DNA of 13,549 nt from Prolixibacteraceae bacterium (GTDB taxonomy: Bacteria; Bacteroidota; Bacteroidia; Bacteroidales; Prolixibacteraceae). Position 1 is the first letter of the stretch, and every line of letters begins with the position of its first letter. The stretch lies in assembly GCA_027858145.1 (NCBI GenBank), contig JAQIDF010000437.1, forward strand, positions 1 to 13,549, written 5' to 3'. The position numbers were made by a program, and so were the translations under genes. The notes beneath the pieces are model-generated. The model was not told where the DNA came from and did no database searches. It saw only the letters and a program-made list of their open reading frames with translations. Below are positions 1 to 6,669 of this stretch, one piece after another.

Positions 1-630
1 ATCCCTGAAGGCAGACAAAAACCATGGGGAACCGGACATGCAATACGCTCAGCACGGGATGCCGTAAAAACCCCTTTTGCAGCAATTAATGCCGACGATT
101 TTTATGGACTTGAAGCCTATAAGGTAATGTCTGACTTTTTGAAAAATGAGGCAAGCGAAAACTACTATAGCATGGTAGGATACAAACTTAGCAATACACT
201 ATCAGAAAATGGTTCTGTATCGCGTGGCTTGTGTATCACCGACTCAAAAAACAATTTGAACGATATTGATGAACTCACTAAAATATCGACAGAAGATTCG
301 GGCATCGTTTATGAAAAAGATGGCAATAAAAAAGAACTGAAAGGTGATGAAACTGTTTCGATGAATTTCTGGGGATTTCACCCTTCACTGTTTACACATC
401 TTGAAAAAGGATTCATCGCTTTTCTGGAAAAAGAAGGAAAAGAAATGAAATCTGAATTTTTTATCCCAATGCATGTTGACGACCTTATAAAAGAAAATAA
501 ATTGAATGTTAAGGTATTAACTAGCGATGCAAAATGGTTTGGTGTTACTTATAAAGAAGACAAACCGGATGTAATTGAGAAAATTGAAAAACTAATTGCA
601 GCAGAAAAATATCCAGAACAACTCTGGTAA
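1..630 (+). CDS. Sugar-phosphate nucleotidyltransferase (C-terminal part, 5' end outside window)
   Basis: The reading frame is open from the first base and gives 209 residues. They begin with a GTGHAI segment and an INADDFYG segment, the type of sugar-binding and metal-binding (DD) motifs found in NTP_transferase (COG1208-like) enzymes that make NDP-sugars from NTP and sugar 1-phosphate. The N-terminal GxGTRM nucleotide-binding loop would lie upstream of the window. The C-terminal end (WFGVTYKEDKP near 179-189, then YPEQLW) resembles a single-domain cytosolic family common in Bacteroidota; no hexapeptide-repeat acyltransferase domain follows. An internal ATG at 127 is not the true start, because conserved sequence precedes it. 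The gene runs convergently into the corrinoid operon with 23 bases between stop codons. The family call is firm; the sugar and nucleotide specificity cannot be read here. A MurU-like role is possible but unsupported. Confidence 0.85.
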   Translation: MPEGRQKPWGTGHAIRSARDAVKTPFAAINADDFYGLEAYKVMSDFLKNEASENYYSMVGYKLSNTLSENGSVSRGLCITDSKNNLNDIDELTKISTEDSGIVYEKDGNKKELKGDETVSMNFWGFHPSLFTHLEKGFIAFLEKEGKEMKSEFFIPMHVDDLIKENKLNVKVLTSDAKWFGVTYKEDKPDVIEKIEKLIAAEKYPEQLW

Positions 631-636
631 AGGTTA

Positions 637-686
637 AATGACAAAGATTGTATTTACTTTTTACGAAGAATACAGTCTTTGTCGTT
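637..686. terminator. Long hairpin between convergent genes, probable bidirectional terminator
   Basis: Bases 640-654 pair with 669-683 over 15 positions with one G-T wobble; including another wobble the stem can extend to 637-639 with 684-686. The loop is about 12-14 bases. It lies just downstream of the nucleotidyltransferase stop codon (628-630), and its other arm holds the last sense codons of the minus-strand activation-domain gene (stop at 654-656). No long T tract follows on either strand, so it is not a textbook intrinsic terminator. It may end transcription or protect both 3' ends. Confidence 0.5.
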
Positions 687-1373
687 ACATATATTACATT
701 TATATTTTAGCCTGCGCATATTCCCCCCAACACCCAGAATTCCACTTACCGACTTAACCGGTAACATCAAAGAAGATTCAGTAAGCGTTATCCCGCAGGT
801 ATTTCCATTTAACAATGAAAACAATTTATGCTGATCAGAAACGGACCAGTTACAATATCCGGGACTATACCTATTGCTCACCATCATTCCGTATCCGGCA
901 ACCAATTTTTCGATATGATTATGCAAACCATCCGCAACACACTCTGCTAATTCAGAACCAATAATATCATAAAGAAACCCTTCCAGTGCATTACCATCTG
1001 CCATTAAACGTTTCGATTCTTTCTCAACATCATCTCCAATAGTGCATGTAAATACAACTATTTTTTCACTTTTTTTAAGAAAGGATGTTACTAATTTACC
1101 GGCTCCAAACCTTTTATCGTTTAAAACTATTTCCTGCTTGTCAACACAAATACTAAAATTATCGATAAATGCATAACAAGCATTTGCTTTTACATGTTTA
1201 AAGCAAACATCTTTGGCTTGTTCTATCAGTGTCAGGATATAATCATCAGCATCGGCAAGCTGCATGCCCAGATTCTTAAGAATGTCCTCATTGGAAACGC
1301 TTAACTGATCAGCATTGAACGAGATATCCCCTCCGGGAATATGAATATTATTTTTGGCTTGAATTTCCAACAA
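654..1373 (-). CDS. MetH activation-domain-like protein (corrinoid reactivation partner)
   Basis: This 239-residue protein resembles the C-terminal AdoMet-binding activation domain of methionine synthase, which re-methylates inactive cob(II)alamin using S-adenosylmethionine and an electron donor. The key match is RYSPGYCNW at 168-176, like the RxSPGY AdoMet-binding motif of MetH, followed by a glutamine and a leucine-rich helix as in the family. The C-terminus carries C226-x2-C229-x4-C234, a possible metal or iron-sulfur site. It is the third gene of the minus-strand operon, 18 bases after the corrinoid gene and in the same reading frame. No ATG exists near the start: the likely start is TTG at 1373 (a second TTG follows at once), because the next ATG is residue 37 and would remove conserved sequence. 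It most likely reactivates the neighbouring corrinoid protein. The family call is secure; the electron donor is unknown. Confidence 0.85.
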   Translation of the reverse strand: MLEIQAKNNIHIPGGDISFNADQLSVSNEDILKNLGMQLADADDYILTLIEQAKDVCFKHVKANACYAFIDNFSICVDKQEIVLNDKRFGAGKLVTSFLKKSEKIVVFTCTIGDDVEKESKRLMADGNALEGFLYDIIGSELAECVADGLHNHIEKLVAGYGMMVSNRYSPGYCNWSVSDQHKLFSLLNGNTCGITLTESSLMLPVKSVSGILGVGGNMRRLKYKCNICNDKDCILRKK

Positions 1374-1391
1374 TACAATGAATTTAGATAT

Positions 1392-2066
1392 TTATGCAAC
1401 CAATGAATTCAAATACGAAACAGCACTTTGTGGGTCAGGTGAATATCCATCAGCACCAATTTCGTTTTTAAAGTCCTCGTTAACCGGCGCCCCACCAATG
1501 ATGAGCTTAACATCGGGAAACTGGCTTTTTATTTCGGCCACAATTTGTTGCATATTGGGCATTGTTGTGGTTAATAATGCTGACAATCCAACAATTGCAT
1601 CAGGATGCTCCTTAATAGTCTCAATAAACTTAGTTGCTTTTACATCAACACCGAGGTCAATTACTTCCCATCCGGCACCTTCAACAATCATTGACACCAG
1701 GTTTTTCCCAATATCATGCAAATCGCCCGATACCGTTCCGATAATAAACTTACCTTTTCGTTTTACTTCGCCTGATTGAAAGAAAGGTTTAAGATGAACC
1801 ATGGCTACGTTCATTGCTTTAGCTGATATAAGCATTTGGGGAACAAATATTTTCTTTTGTGAAAATTTCTTTCCTACCCTGTCCATTGCTGTGATAAGTG
1901 CATCATTTAAAATTTCAACGGGTTTAACCCCGGCCTCCAGCGCTTTTTTTGTCAGCTCATCAGCACCATCCTGGCCTTTCATTGCCGGTGGGTATGGTGC
2001 AGCTTTGTTTACTTTTCCTGATTCAACACACTCGGTTAGTTTAGTTATTAGTTCGTTTTTATCCAT
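1392..2066 (-). CDS. Corrinoid (B12-binding) methyl-carrier protein
   Basis: This 224-residue protein belongs to the MtaC/MtbC/MetH-type corrinoid proteins. Residues 1-95 form a helical cap domain (B12-binding-2 type). Residues 105-222 form the Rossmann-like B12-binding domain with the D115-L-H117-D-I-G120 motif (DxHxxG), whose histidine is the lower axial cobalt ligand; S162-x-L164 and the GG at 191-192 are the other corrinoid-contact motifs. It would shuttle a methyl group as methyl-Co(III) between a demethylating enzyme and an acceptor enzyme in the cytoplasm. It is the second gene of the operon, 27 bases after the homocysteine methyltransferase gene, and is followed in frame by the activation-domain gene. 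The ATG at 2066 is well placed, shortly after an in-frame stop. Membership is near certain; the physiological methyl donor is not evident. Confidence 0.95.
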   Translation of the reverse strand: MDKNELITKLTECVESGKVNKAAPYPPAMKGQDGADELTKKALEAGVKPVEILNDALITAMDRVGKKFSQKKIFVPQMLISAKAMNVAMVHLKPFFQSGEVKRKGKFIIGTVSGDLHDIGKNLVSMIVEGAGWEVIDLGVDVKATKFIETIKEHPDAIVGLSALLTTTMPNMQQIVAEIKSQFPDVKLIIGGAPVNEDFKNEIGADGYSPDPQSAVSYLNSLVA

Positions 2067-2093
2067 AAGATTCTAAACTTTTAAAGTTGGTTT

Positions 2094-2987
2094 CTATTTC
2101 GCGTTATATTTCGCCACTATCTCAGCAATTTGTTTGATATGATCAGGCGTTGTACCGCAACAACCACCAATAATGTTAGCTCCGGCACTAATAAGCAAAT
2201 CAACCAGGCCAGCCATTTGTTCAGGTGTTTCGAGAAATACCGTCTCGCCATCTTTATAAACAGGAGCTCCGGCGTTAGCATGAATTAACATGGGAATATC
2301 TGCATTAGCCATACGTATCTCACGGGCAACACCAATCATATTTCCCATGCCGTTTCCACAGTTAGCGCCAATAATACCGGCTCCTGCGTCAACCATAGCA
2401 GAAACCATATCGCCCGGAGAAACTCCCATCATGGTATAAAATGAACCATCGGGCGACTTGTCAAATGTCATTGTACTAATAATCTCGCAGCTTGTATTAT
2501 CATTGCATGCCTGTACGGCAGCCCTGGCTTCTTCTATATCAGTCATAGTTTCTACAACAAGCGTATTGGCACCACCGGCCTCCAATGCTTTAGCTTGATC
2601 TTTAAAAGCATCATAAAGCTGCTCGCCGGTTACATCACCCATCATTAATATTTTGCCGGTTGGCCCTATTGACCCCAATACATGTTTATCGTCGCCGGCA
2701 GCCTGTCGTGAAATTCGTGCTGCTGCTTCATTTATTTCGTGTACTTTATCATCCAAACCAAATAATGAAAGTTTAAAAGCATTGCCCCCAAAACTATTGG
2801 TTTCAATCATATCGGAACCGGCATCGATGTAACTTTGAGCCACTTTCAACACCCTTTCAGGATATTGAAGATTCCAATTTTCAGGACATTCGCCGGGTTT
2901 TAAACCCATTTGCTGTAATAATGTCCCCCATGCCCCATCTGACACCAAAATTTTGCCTTCTTTTATTTTCGCTGATATTTTTTCCAT
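2094..2987 (-). CDS. Homocysteine S-methyltransferase domain protein (MetH N-terminal/BHMT family)
   Basis: This 297-residue protein is a stand-alone homocysteine-binding (S-methyltransferase, pfam02574) TIM barrel. An SDGAWGT segment near residue 16 matches the family's DGGxGT start, and the three zinc-ligand cysteines are present: C210 in GANCGNG and C276-C277 in GGCCGTTP. These ligands hold the thiolate of homocysteine for methylation to methionine. It lacks the folate-binding, cap, B12 and activation domains of full-length MetH; the last three are encoded by the next two genes. The open frame extends to a TTG at 3014, but that codon overlaps a TACTTTTG promoter box (3012-3019), so the ATG at 2987 is chosen. 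First gene of the operon, divergent from the URO-D gene. Alternatives are methylation of another thiol, or use of a simple methyl donor as in BHMT; the corrinoid neighbour favours a methyl-Co donor. Confidence 0.92.
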   Translation of the reverse strand: MEKISAKIKEGKILVSDGAWGTLLQQMGLKPGECPENWNLQYPERVLKVAQSYIDAGSDMIETNSFGGNAFKLSLFGLDDKVHEINEAAARISRQAAGDDKHVLGSIGPTGKILMMGDVTGEQLYDAFKDQAKALEAGGANTLVVETMTDIEEARAAVQACNDNTSCEIISTMTFDKSPDGSFYTMMGVSPGDMVSAMVDAGAGIIGANCGNGMGNMIGVAREIRMANADIPMLIHANAGAPVYKDGETVFLETPEQMAGLVDLLISAGANIIGGCCGTTPDHIKQIAEIVAKYNAK

Positions 2988-3011
2988 ATTTAATAATTTG
3001 ATACAGTTGAT

Positions 3012-3019
3012 CAAAAGTA
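3012..3019 (-). promoter_or_regulatory. Probable -7 promoter box (TACTTTTG) of the corrinoid operon
   Basis: The minus strand reads TACTTTTG, an exact fit to the Bacteroidota -7 element TAnnTTTG. It would place transcription start about 18 bases before the ATG at 2987, and it argues against the TTG start at 3014. I see no good TTTG -33 element at the expected distance. Confidence 0.4.
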
Positions 3020-3187
3020 ATAAAATAAACTTTTTTTGGATGACTGCATAGGGTATATATCTATCTTACTGGTGTAAATTTTTATCGAAATGATCAGAAT
3101 TTTAGCTACATTATTCATTTAACCCTTGATTGTCGCTACTCCTTTTATAAATTGCAATGAAAATTAACGAATTTAACTTAACTAATC

Positions 3188-4222
3188 ATGAACGATCAAC
3201 ACTGGAACACTTTATTAGCTGCTATTAAAGGTAAAAAAAAGGATGATTTACCTATTGGTTTTATAATTGACAGCCCCTGGTTACCCAACTGGTACGGCAT
3301 AAAAATCCTCGATTACTTTTCTAGCGATGAATTATGGCTCAAAGCCAACCTTAAAGTCATAGAAACATTCCCCGATGTAATGTTTTTACCGGGTTTTTGG
3401 AGTGAATACGGAATGTGCACCGAGCCATCGGCTTTTGGTGCAAAAAGTGTATTCTGGCAAGATGAATTTCCCTTTGCCGAAAAAGTTATAAATTCGAGCG
3501 AAGACATAGACAACCTGGAAGTACCGAATCCATCTACTGATGGGCTTTTGCCTTTCATGCTCAACCGGTTAAAACTCGCACAGCCTGAAATAGAAAAAGC
3601 GGGGCAAAAAATCCGGTTCTCAGTATCAAGAGGACCTATGAATATTGCTTCTTTTTTAATGGGAACTACTGAATTAATGACAACCATGATGATGGAACCG
3701 GATAAGGTACATAAACTTATGCGCGTTATTACCGACTTTCTGAAAGAATGGCACAATATTCAACACGAAGCAATTCCAACAATCGACGGCATTTTAATGC
3801 TTGACGACATTGTAGGCTTTGTAGGAGAAGATGAATTTGTGGAATTTGGACTTCCTTATTTTAAAGAGCTATACGACACAAACGATTCAGTAAAGTTCTT
3901 CCACAACGATGCCGATTGCAGCATGTCGATAAAATTTTATCCCGAAATTGGGATCAACCTATACAACCCGGGTCTCGATTTATCAATTAATGAAATACAC
4001 GAAGCCACTGATAACAAACTTGTTGTTTTAGGCAGTTTACCCCCACGCGATGTACTGGCAACATGCACTCCTGACGAGGTATACTCAAAAACAAAAGAAA
4101 TGCTTAATAATGTGAAGAATAAATCGAAATTTATTGCTTCATGCGGTGGCGGAATGCCTCCTAAGGTATCTACAGAGAATATAAACGCGTTTATAAAAGC
4201 TGTAAAAGAATGTAAAATCTAA
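3188..4222 (+). CDS. URO-D-family methyltransferase (MtaA/MtbA/CmuA superfamily)
   Basis: This 344-residue protein has the uroporphyrinogen decarboxylase TIM-barrel fold used by zinc-dependent, corrinoid-linked methyltransferases such as MtaA, MtbA and the methyltransferase part of CmuA. Visible landmarks are a SRGPMNIASFLMG segment at 147-159, SVKFFHNDADC at 234-244, and SCGGGMPP at 318-325. H239, C244 and C319 are the likely zinc ligands; the first pair is spaced H-x4-C instead of the H-x-C of MtaA/MtbA, so D241 or D243 could also be involved. True HemE is unlikely given the context and the divergent N-terminus (a PWLPNWYG segment near 30-37). The ATG at 3188 follows a 200-base spacer shared with the corrinoid operon. 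I infer that it transfers a methyl group to or from the neighbouring corrinoid protein. The substrate is unknown. Confidence 0.85.
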   Translation: MNDQHWNTLLAAIKGKKKDDLPIGFIIDSPWLPNWYGIKILDYFSSDELWLKANLKVIETFPDVMFLPGFWSEYGMCTEPSAFGAKSVFWQDEFPFAEKVINSSEDIDNLEVPNPSTDGLLPFMLNRLKLAQPEIEKAGQKIRFSVSRGPMNIASFLMGTTELMTTMMMEPDKVHKLMRVITDFLKEWHNIQHEAIPTIDGILMLDDIVGFVGEDEFVEFGLPYFKELYDTNDSVKFFHNDADCSMSIKFYPEIGINLYNPGLDLSINEIHEATDNKLVVLGSLPPRDVLATCTPDEVYSKTKEMLNNVKNKSKFIASCGGGMPPKVSTENINAFIKAVKECKI

Positions 4223-4270
4223 GAATAGAGGCAACAACGTTTTGTCGAAGAATTATATCACTAATATTTA

Positions 4271-4297
4271 AAAACCCGCTTTCCGCGGGTTTTTTTT
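4271..4297. terminator. Bidirectional intrinsic terminator
   Basis: A nine-base-pair stem, AAAACCCGC (4271-4279) with GCGGGTTTT (4285-4293), encloses a five-base loop; on the plus strand the T run continues to 4297. It ends the URO-D transcript, 48 bases after its stop codon. On the minus strand the same hairpin is also followed by T residues and begins immediately after the DUF3276 stop codon (4296-4298), so it should serve both convergent genes. Confidence 0.88.
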
Positions 4298-4664
4298 ATC
4301 GTGCAAGGTCTTCAAATTCCACATTGGAATATTCAGCTGTAACAGCCTCCGGCTCATCAATTTCGGTCACAATAGGCTGATTATCTTCAATAAACCCCAA
4401 AACATCATTTAATCCATCGCTAAATTTTTCGAAATCCTCACGATACAAAAAGATTTTGTGTTTTTCGAAAAAGGGATCTCCTTTTTGGTCGAAACGTTTT
4501 TTACTTTCGGTTATGGTTAAATACAATTCATCTTTCCGAGTTGCCTTCACATCAAAAAAGTAGGTGCGCTTTCCTGCCCTTACGGCTACCGAATGAATCT
4601 CTTCCCGAAACCTGCTTCCTTCAATGTCTTTCTTTTCACGCTTTTCTTTGTTGTCCAGACTCAT
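4296..4664 (-). CDS. DUF3276 family PUR-like nucleic-acid-binding protein
   Basis: This 122-residue protein matches DUF3276, a small family common in Bacteroidota that has the PUR (purine-rich element binding) fold; the spirochaete relative BpuR binds DNA and RNA. After a charged N-terminal tail (1-18) it shows the typical strand pattern: a SVAVRAGKRTYFFDVK stretch at 25-40, YLTITESKKR at 48-57, and HKIFLYREDFEKF at 69-81. The C-terminal 25-30 residues are acidic and probably disordered. There is no signal peptide, so it should be cytosolic. The ATG at 4664 lies 31 bases downstream of a TATATTTG box. It is a single-gene unit ending at the shared terminator. A post-transcriptional regulatory role is inferred from the fold only. 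Family assignment is confident; targets are unknown. Confidence 0.9.
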   Translation of the reverse strand: MSLDNKEKREKKDIEGSRFREEIHSVAVRAGKRTYFFDVKATRKDELYLTITESKKRFDQKGDPFFEKHKIFLYREDFEKFSDGLNDVLGFIEDNQPIVTEIDEPEAVTAEYSNVEFEDLAR

Positions 4665-4694
4665 AGTTATTAGGTTAGAAAATTAGGATATTTT

Positions 4695-4723
4695 CAAATA
4701 TAGAAAAATTTTTATTACCAAAA
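4695..4723 (-). promoter_or_regulatory. Probable promoter of the DUF3276 gene
   Basis: On the minus strand, TATATTTG (4702 to 4695) fits the -7 element TAnnTTTG, and TTTTG (4723 to 4719) lies 16 bases upstream as a candidate -33 element. That spacing is a little short of the usual 19-20. Transcription would start about 25 bases before the ATG at 4664. Confidence 0.4.
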
Positions 4724-4823
4724 GATAATTCCTACATTCCTTTAAACATATCTTTAGAAACTGTATCATTTATTCTGGTTTGTATTTTTCTATTCCCAGA
4801 AGAAATACTATCAATAATTGTAA

Positions 4824-4831
4824 TATTTTTG
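4824..4831 (+). promoter_or_regulatory. Candidate -7 promoter box of the acyltransferase gene
   Basis: TATTTTTG matches TAnnTTTG and lies 17 bases before the ATG at 4849. No TTTG is seen at the expected -33 position (the nearest is at 4779-4782), so this is a half-match in AT-rich sequence. Confidence 0.3.
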
Positions 4832-4848
4832 TGTGAAAATAATATGCT

Positions 4849-5640
4849 ATGCTAAATAAATATTTTCCGGTAAACGAATATCACACCCCTAACACAACGA
4901 AAAGAGTTATCTGGGATAAACTATCGTTGGGCACCAGTTTATATTTCAACCTGAAATTTATACATTTTCTTTTAAAAAACAGAAAACAGGCGCTTAATAA
5001 TAAATACGACACCGAACGTTGGGAACAGAGCTCGTTCGAAATTTCTAAGTTGCTGGAAGACTGCGGAGCCAAGTTTCACATCGAAGGTTTTGAACATGTC
5101 GATGCCGTTAAAGATGAGCCGGTAGTTTTTGTAAGCAACCACATGAGTACGCTTGAAACCATGGTATTTCCCAGCCTCATTTCCCCCGTAAAAAAAGTCA
5201 CCTTTGTTGTTAAAGACACTCTCATAACCAGCAAAATTTTCGGTTCTGTAATGCGCGCCCGAAACCCAATTACAGTTGGGCGTAACGACTCACGACAAGA
5301 CCTCATGAAGGTGCTTTCAGACGGAAAACAGAAACTTTCGGAAGGCACATCCATTGTCATTTTTCCGCAAAGCACTCGTGCCATTGATTTTGACCCTGCA
5401 AAATTCAATTCGCTGGGCGTTAAGCTGGCACAAAAATCAAAAGTCAAGGTTATTCCTATGGCCATAAAAACTGATTTGTGGACCAACGGAAAACTGATAA
5501 AAGATTTGGGCAGAATAAAACGCGAAGAGCCGGTTCATATAAAGTTTGGTGAACCACTCACTATTAACGGAAGCGGAAAAGATGAACATCAGTTCATCAT
5601 AGATTTTATTAAAAACCATTTAAAAAAATGGAATAAATAG
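4849..5640 (+). CDS. PlsC-like lysophospholipid acyltransferase (variant HX4E motif)
   Basis: This 263-residue protein has the PlsC/LPLAT domain (about 75-240), which transfers an acyl chain to lysophosphatidic acid or a related lysolipid at the inner membrane. Motif I reads NHMSTLE at 97-103: the catalytic histidine H98 is followed by glutamate E103 in place of the canonical aspartate (HX4E, not HX4D). Motif III reads FPQSTR at 172-177 instead of FPEGTR. VIPMAIKTD at 201-209 corresponds to motif IV. A moderately hydrophobic segment at 27-43 may associate with the membrane. I have an impression, not checked, that an HX4E subgroup exists within this superfamily, so the protein is probably active but with uncertain substrate. 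The gene lies 100 bases before the PAS gene with no clear terminator or promoter between, so cotranscription is possible. Confidence 0.85.
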   Translation: MLNKYFPVNEYHTPNTTKRVIWDKLSLGTSLYFNLKFIHFLLKNRKQALNNKYDTERWEQSSFEISKLLEDCGAKFHIEGFEHVDAVKDEPVVFVSNHMSTLETMVFPSLISPVKKVTFVVKDTLITSKIFGSVMRARNPITVGRNDSRQDLMKVLSDGKQKLSEGTSIVIFPQSTRAIDFDPAKFNSLGVKLAQKSKVKVIPMAIKTDLWTNGKLIKDLGRIKREEPVHIKFGEPLTINGSGKDEHQFIIDFIKNHLKKWNK

Positions 5641-5740
5641 TATCCGGGATTATTGATTCAACGAAAACTTTTACGGTTTTTTTATTGATAGTGACTTGGG
5701 TTTTAAGTATTTTAACCCCGCAAATAACAGCTGTTACAAT

Positions 5741-6664
5741 ATGGAAAACCCTGCCAATAACGATTATCGCGATCAAGCGTTACTATACGAAAAAATGCTC
5801 GATGGGATGCAGATTCCCGTTTACTGCAAAAGTTCCGACGGAATTATTAAAGCCTGCAACAGTGCATTTACGCATATAATTGGCCGCGAAAAAAATGAAA
5901 TCACCGGGATGAAAGTCTACGATATTGTTGAACAGGAACAGGCCGATGCGCTCCTTTTTAAAGACAGCGACACTCTGAACAACGGCAACGACCAGTTTTA
6001 TGAAACACGCCTGAAATATGCAGACCAAACAACACGCGATGTCATCATTAATAAATCGGCCATTCGGAAAGAAAACCGCGAAATAACCGGTATTATAAGT
6101 TCCATTATTGATATTTCGGAACGTGAAAAAATTAAACGCAAGCTCGATAAATCGGAAGAAGAAAACATGATTTCAACGACCATGCTCCAAAAAATAAGGG
6201 CCGGTATTGTAATTGTTGACGACAAAATGAAGATAATAAATAGCAACATTGGGTTTGCCCGCATGTTTGGTGAAGAGAACGAAGAGTTGTTTGAAACCAT
6301 TCCCGGCCTGCAAGGTGCCGAACTCGACATGCTGGCCCCCGAACTTGTTGTTAACATGTTTAAATCGATACTTGAAACCGGAGAAAACCGGATGGAACGC
6401 GATTTTAAATTCCAGAACAAACTGATGTCGATTAACGTGATAACTATTTTACGTAATAAAATTGTAGGAGCTATCATCCGCGATTTATCGTCGCCAATGC
6501 TTGAGCGGGCTGAAATAATTGAACGCGCAAGACAGGTTAATCGTAAAAACATGAAAACAGTACAGGAAATTGCATTCCTGCTGGGTGAAAATGCAGCGCA
6601 AACCGAAGAATTGCTTAACTCCATAATCGAGTCGCAAAAATACGATGTTGACGAAGAAAACTAA
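5741..6664 (+). CDS. Tandem PAS-domain sensor protein, no output domain
   Basis: This 307-residue cytosolic protein has two PAS domains: about 17-128 (with an IIGREKNEITGMKVYDIV stretch at 46-63 and DISEREK at 124-130, the usual PAS exit motif) and about 148-250. A helical tail follows (254-300, including ERARQVNRKNMKTVQEIAFL at 261-280). There is no histidine-kinase, GGDEF, HTH or transmembrane domain, so it must signal through a partner. The next gene, a SpoIIE phosphatase, starts five bases downstream and is the obvious candidate. The frame stays open to a TTG at 5696, but the added residues are not PAS-like, so the ATG at 5741 is preferred. From memory, the C-terminal helix resembles one found in PAS-containing proteins of [FeFe]-hydrogenase loci. 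The bound ligand, if any (heme, flavin or iron-sulfur), cannot be seen. Confidence 0.82.
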   Translation: MENPANNDYRDQALLYEKMLDGMQIPVYCKSSDGIIKACNSAFTHIIGREKNEITGMKVYDIVEQEQADALLFKDSDTLNNGNDQFYETRLKYADQTTRDVIINKSAIRKENREITGIISSIIDISEREKIKRKLDKSEEENMISTTMLQKIRAGIVIVDDKMKIINSNIGFARMFGEENEELFETIPGLQGAELDMLAPELVVNMFKSILETGENRMERDFKFQNKLMSINVITILRNKIVGAIIRDLSSPMLERAEIIERARQVNRKNMKTVQEIAFLLGENAAQTEELLNSIIESQKYDVDEEN

Positions 6665-6669
6665 GAAGC

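Noticed and set aside
1378..1779. Long plus-strand open frames opposite the corrinoid gene (also 1801-2076)
   Set aside because: They are antisense to a clearly conserved gene, give low-complexity serine/threonine-rich products, and match no family.
3007..3014. TTGATCAA palindrome next to the operon promoter as an operator
   Set aside because: Eight bases with no second copy of the full palindrome nearby; such a short palindrome is expected by chance.
3126..3154. Candidate promoter for the URO-D gene (TTG, 19-base gap, TAAATTG)
   Set aside because: The -7 element is one base short of TAnnTTTG and the -33 is minimal; too weak in AT-rich DNA to annotate.
2988..3187. Possible cobalamin or SAM riboswitch in the spacer between the corrinoid operon and the URO-D gene
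   Set aside because: I see no B12-box-like sequence or multi-stem fold on either strand, and the predicted leader of the operon is only about 18 bases.
5664..5682. Terminator after the acyltransferase gene (AAAAC, loop, GTTTTTTT)
   Set aside because: The stem is only five mostly A-T pairs, too weak to call; the acyltransferase and PAS genes may be cotranscribed.
5696..5740. TTG start extending the PAS protein by 15 residues
   Set aside because: The extension shows no PAS-like sequence, no ribosome-binding site supports it, and an ATG follows at 5741.
5998..6624. 208-residue minus-strand open frame opposite the PAS gene
   Set aside because: Serine- and isoleucine-rich product typical of an antisense frame; the plus strand encodes recognisable PAS domains.
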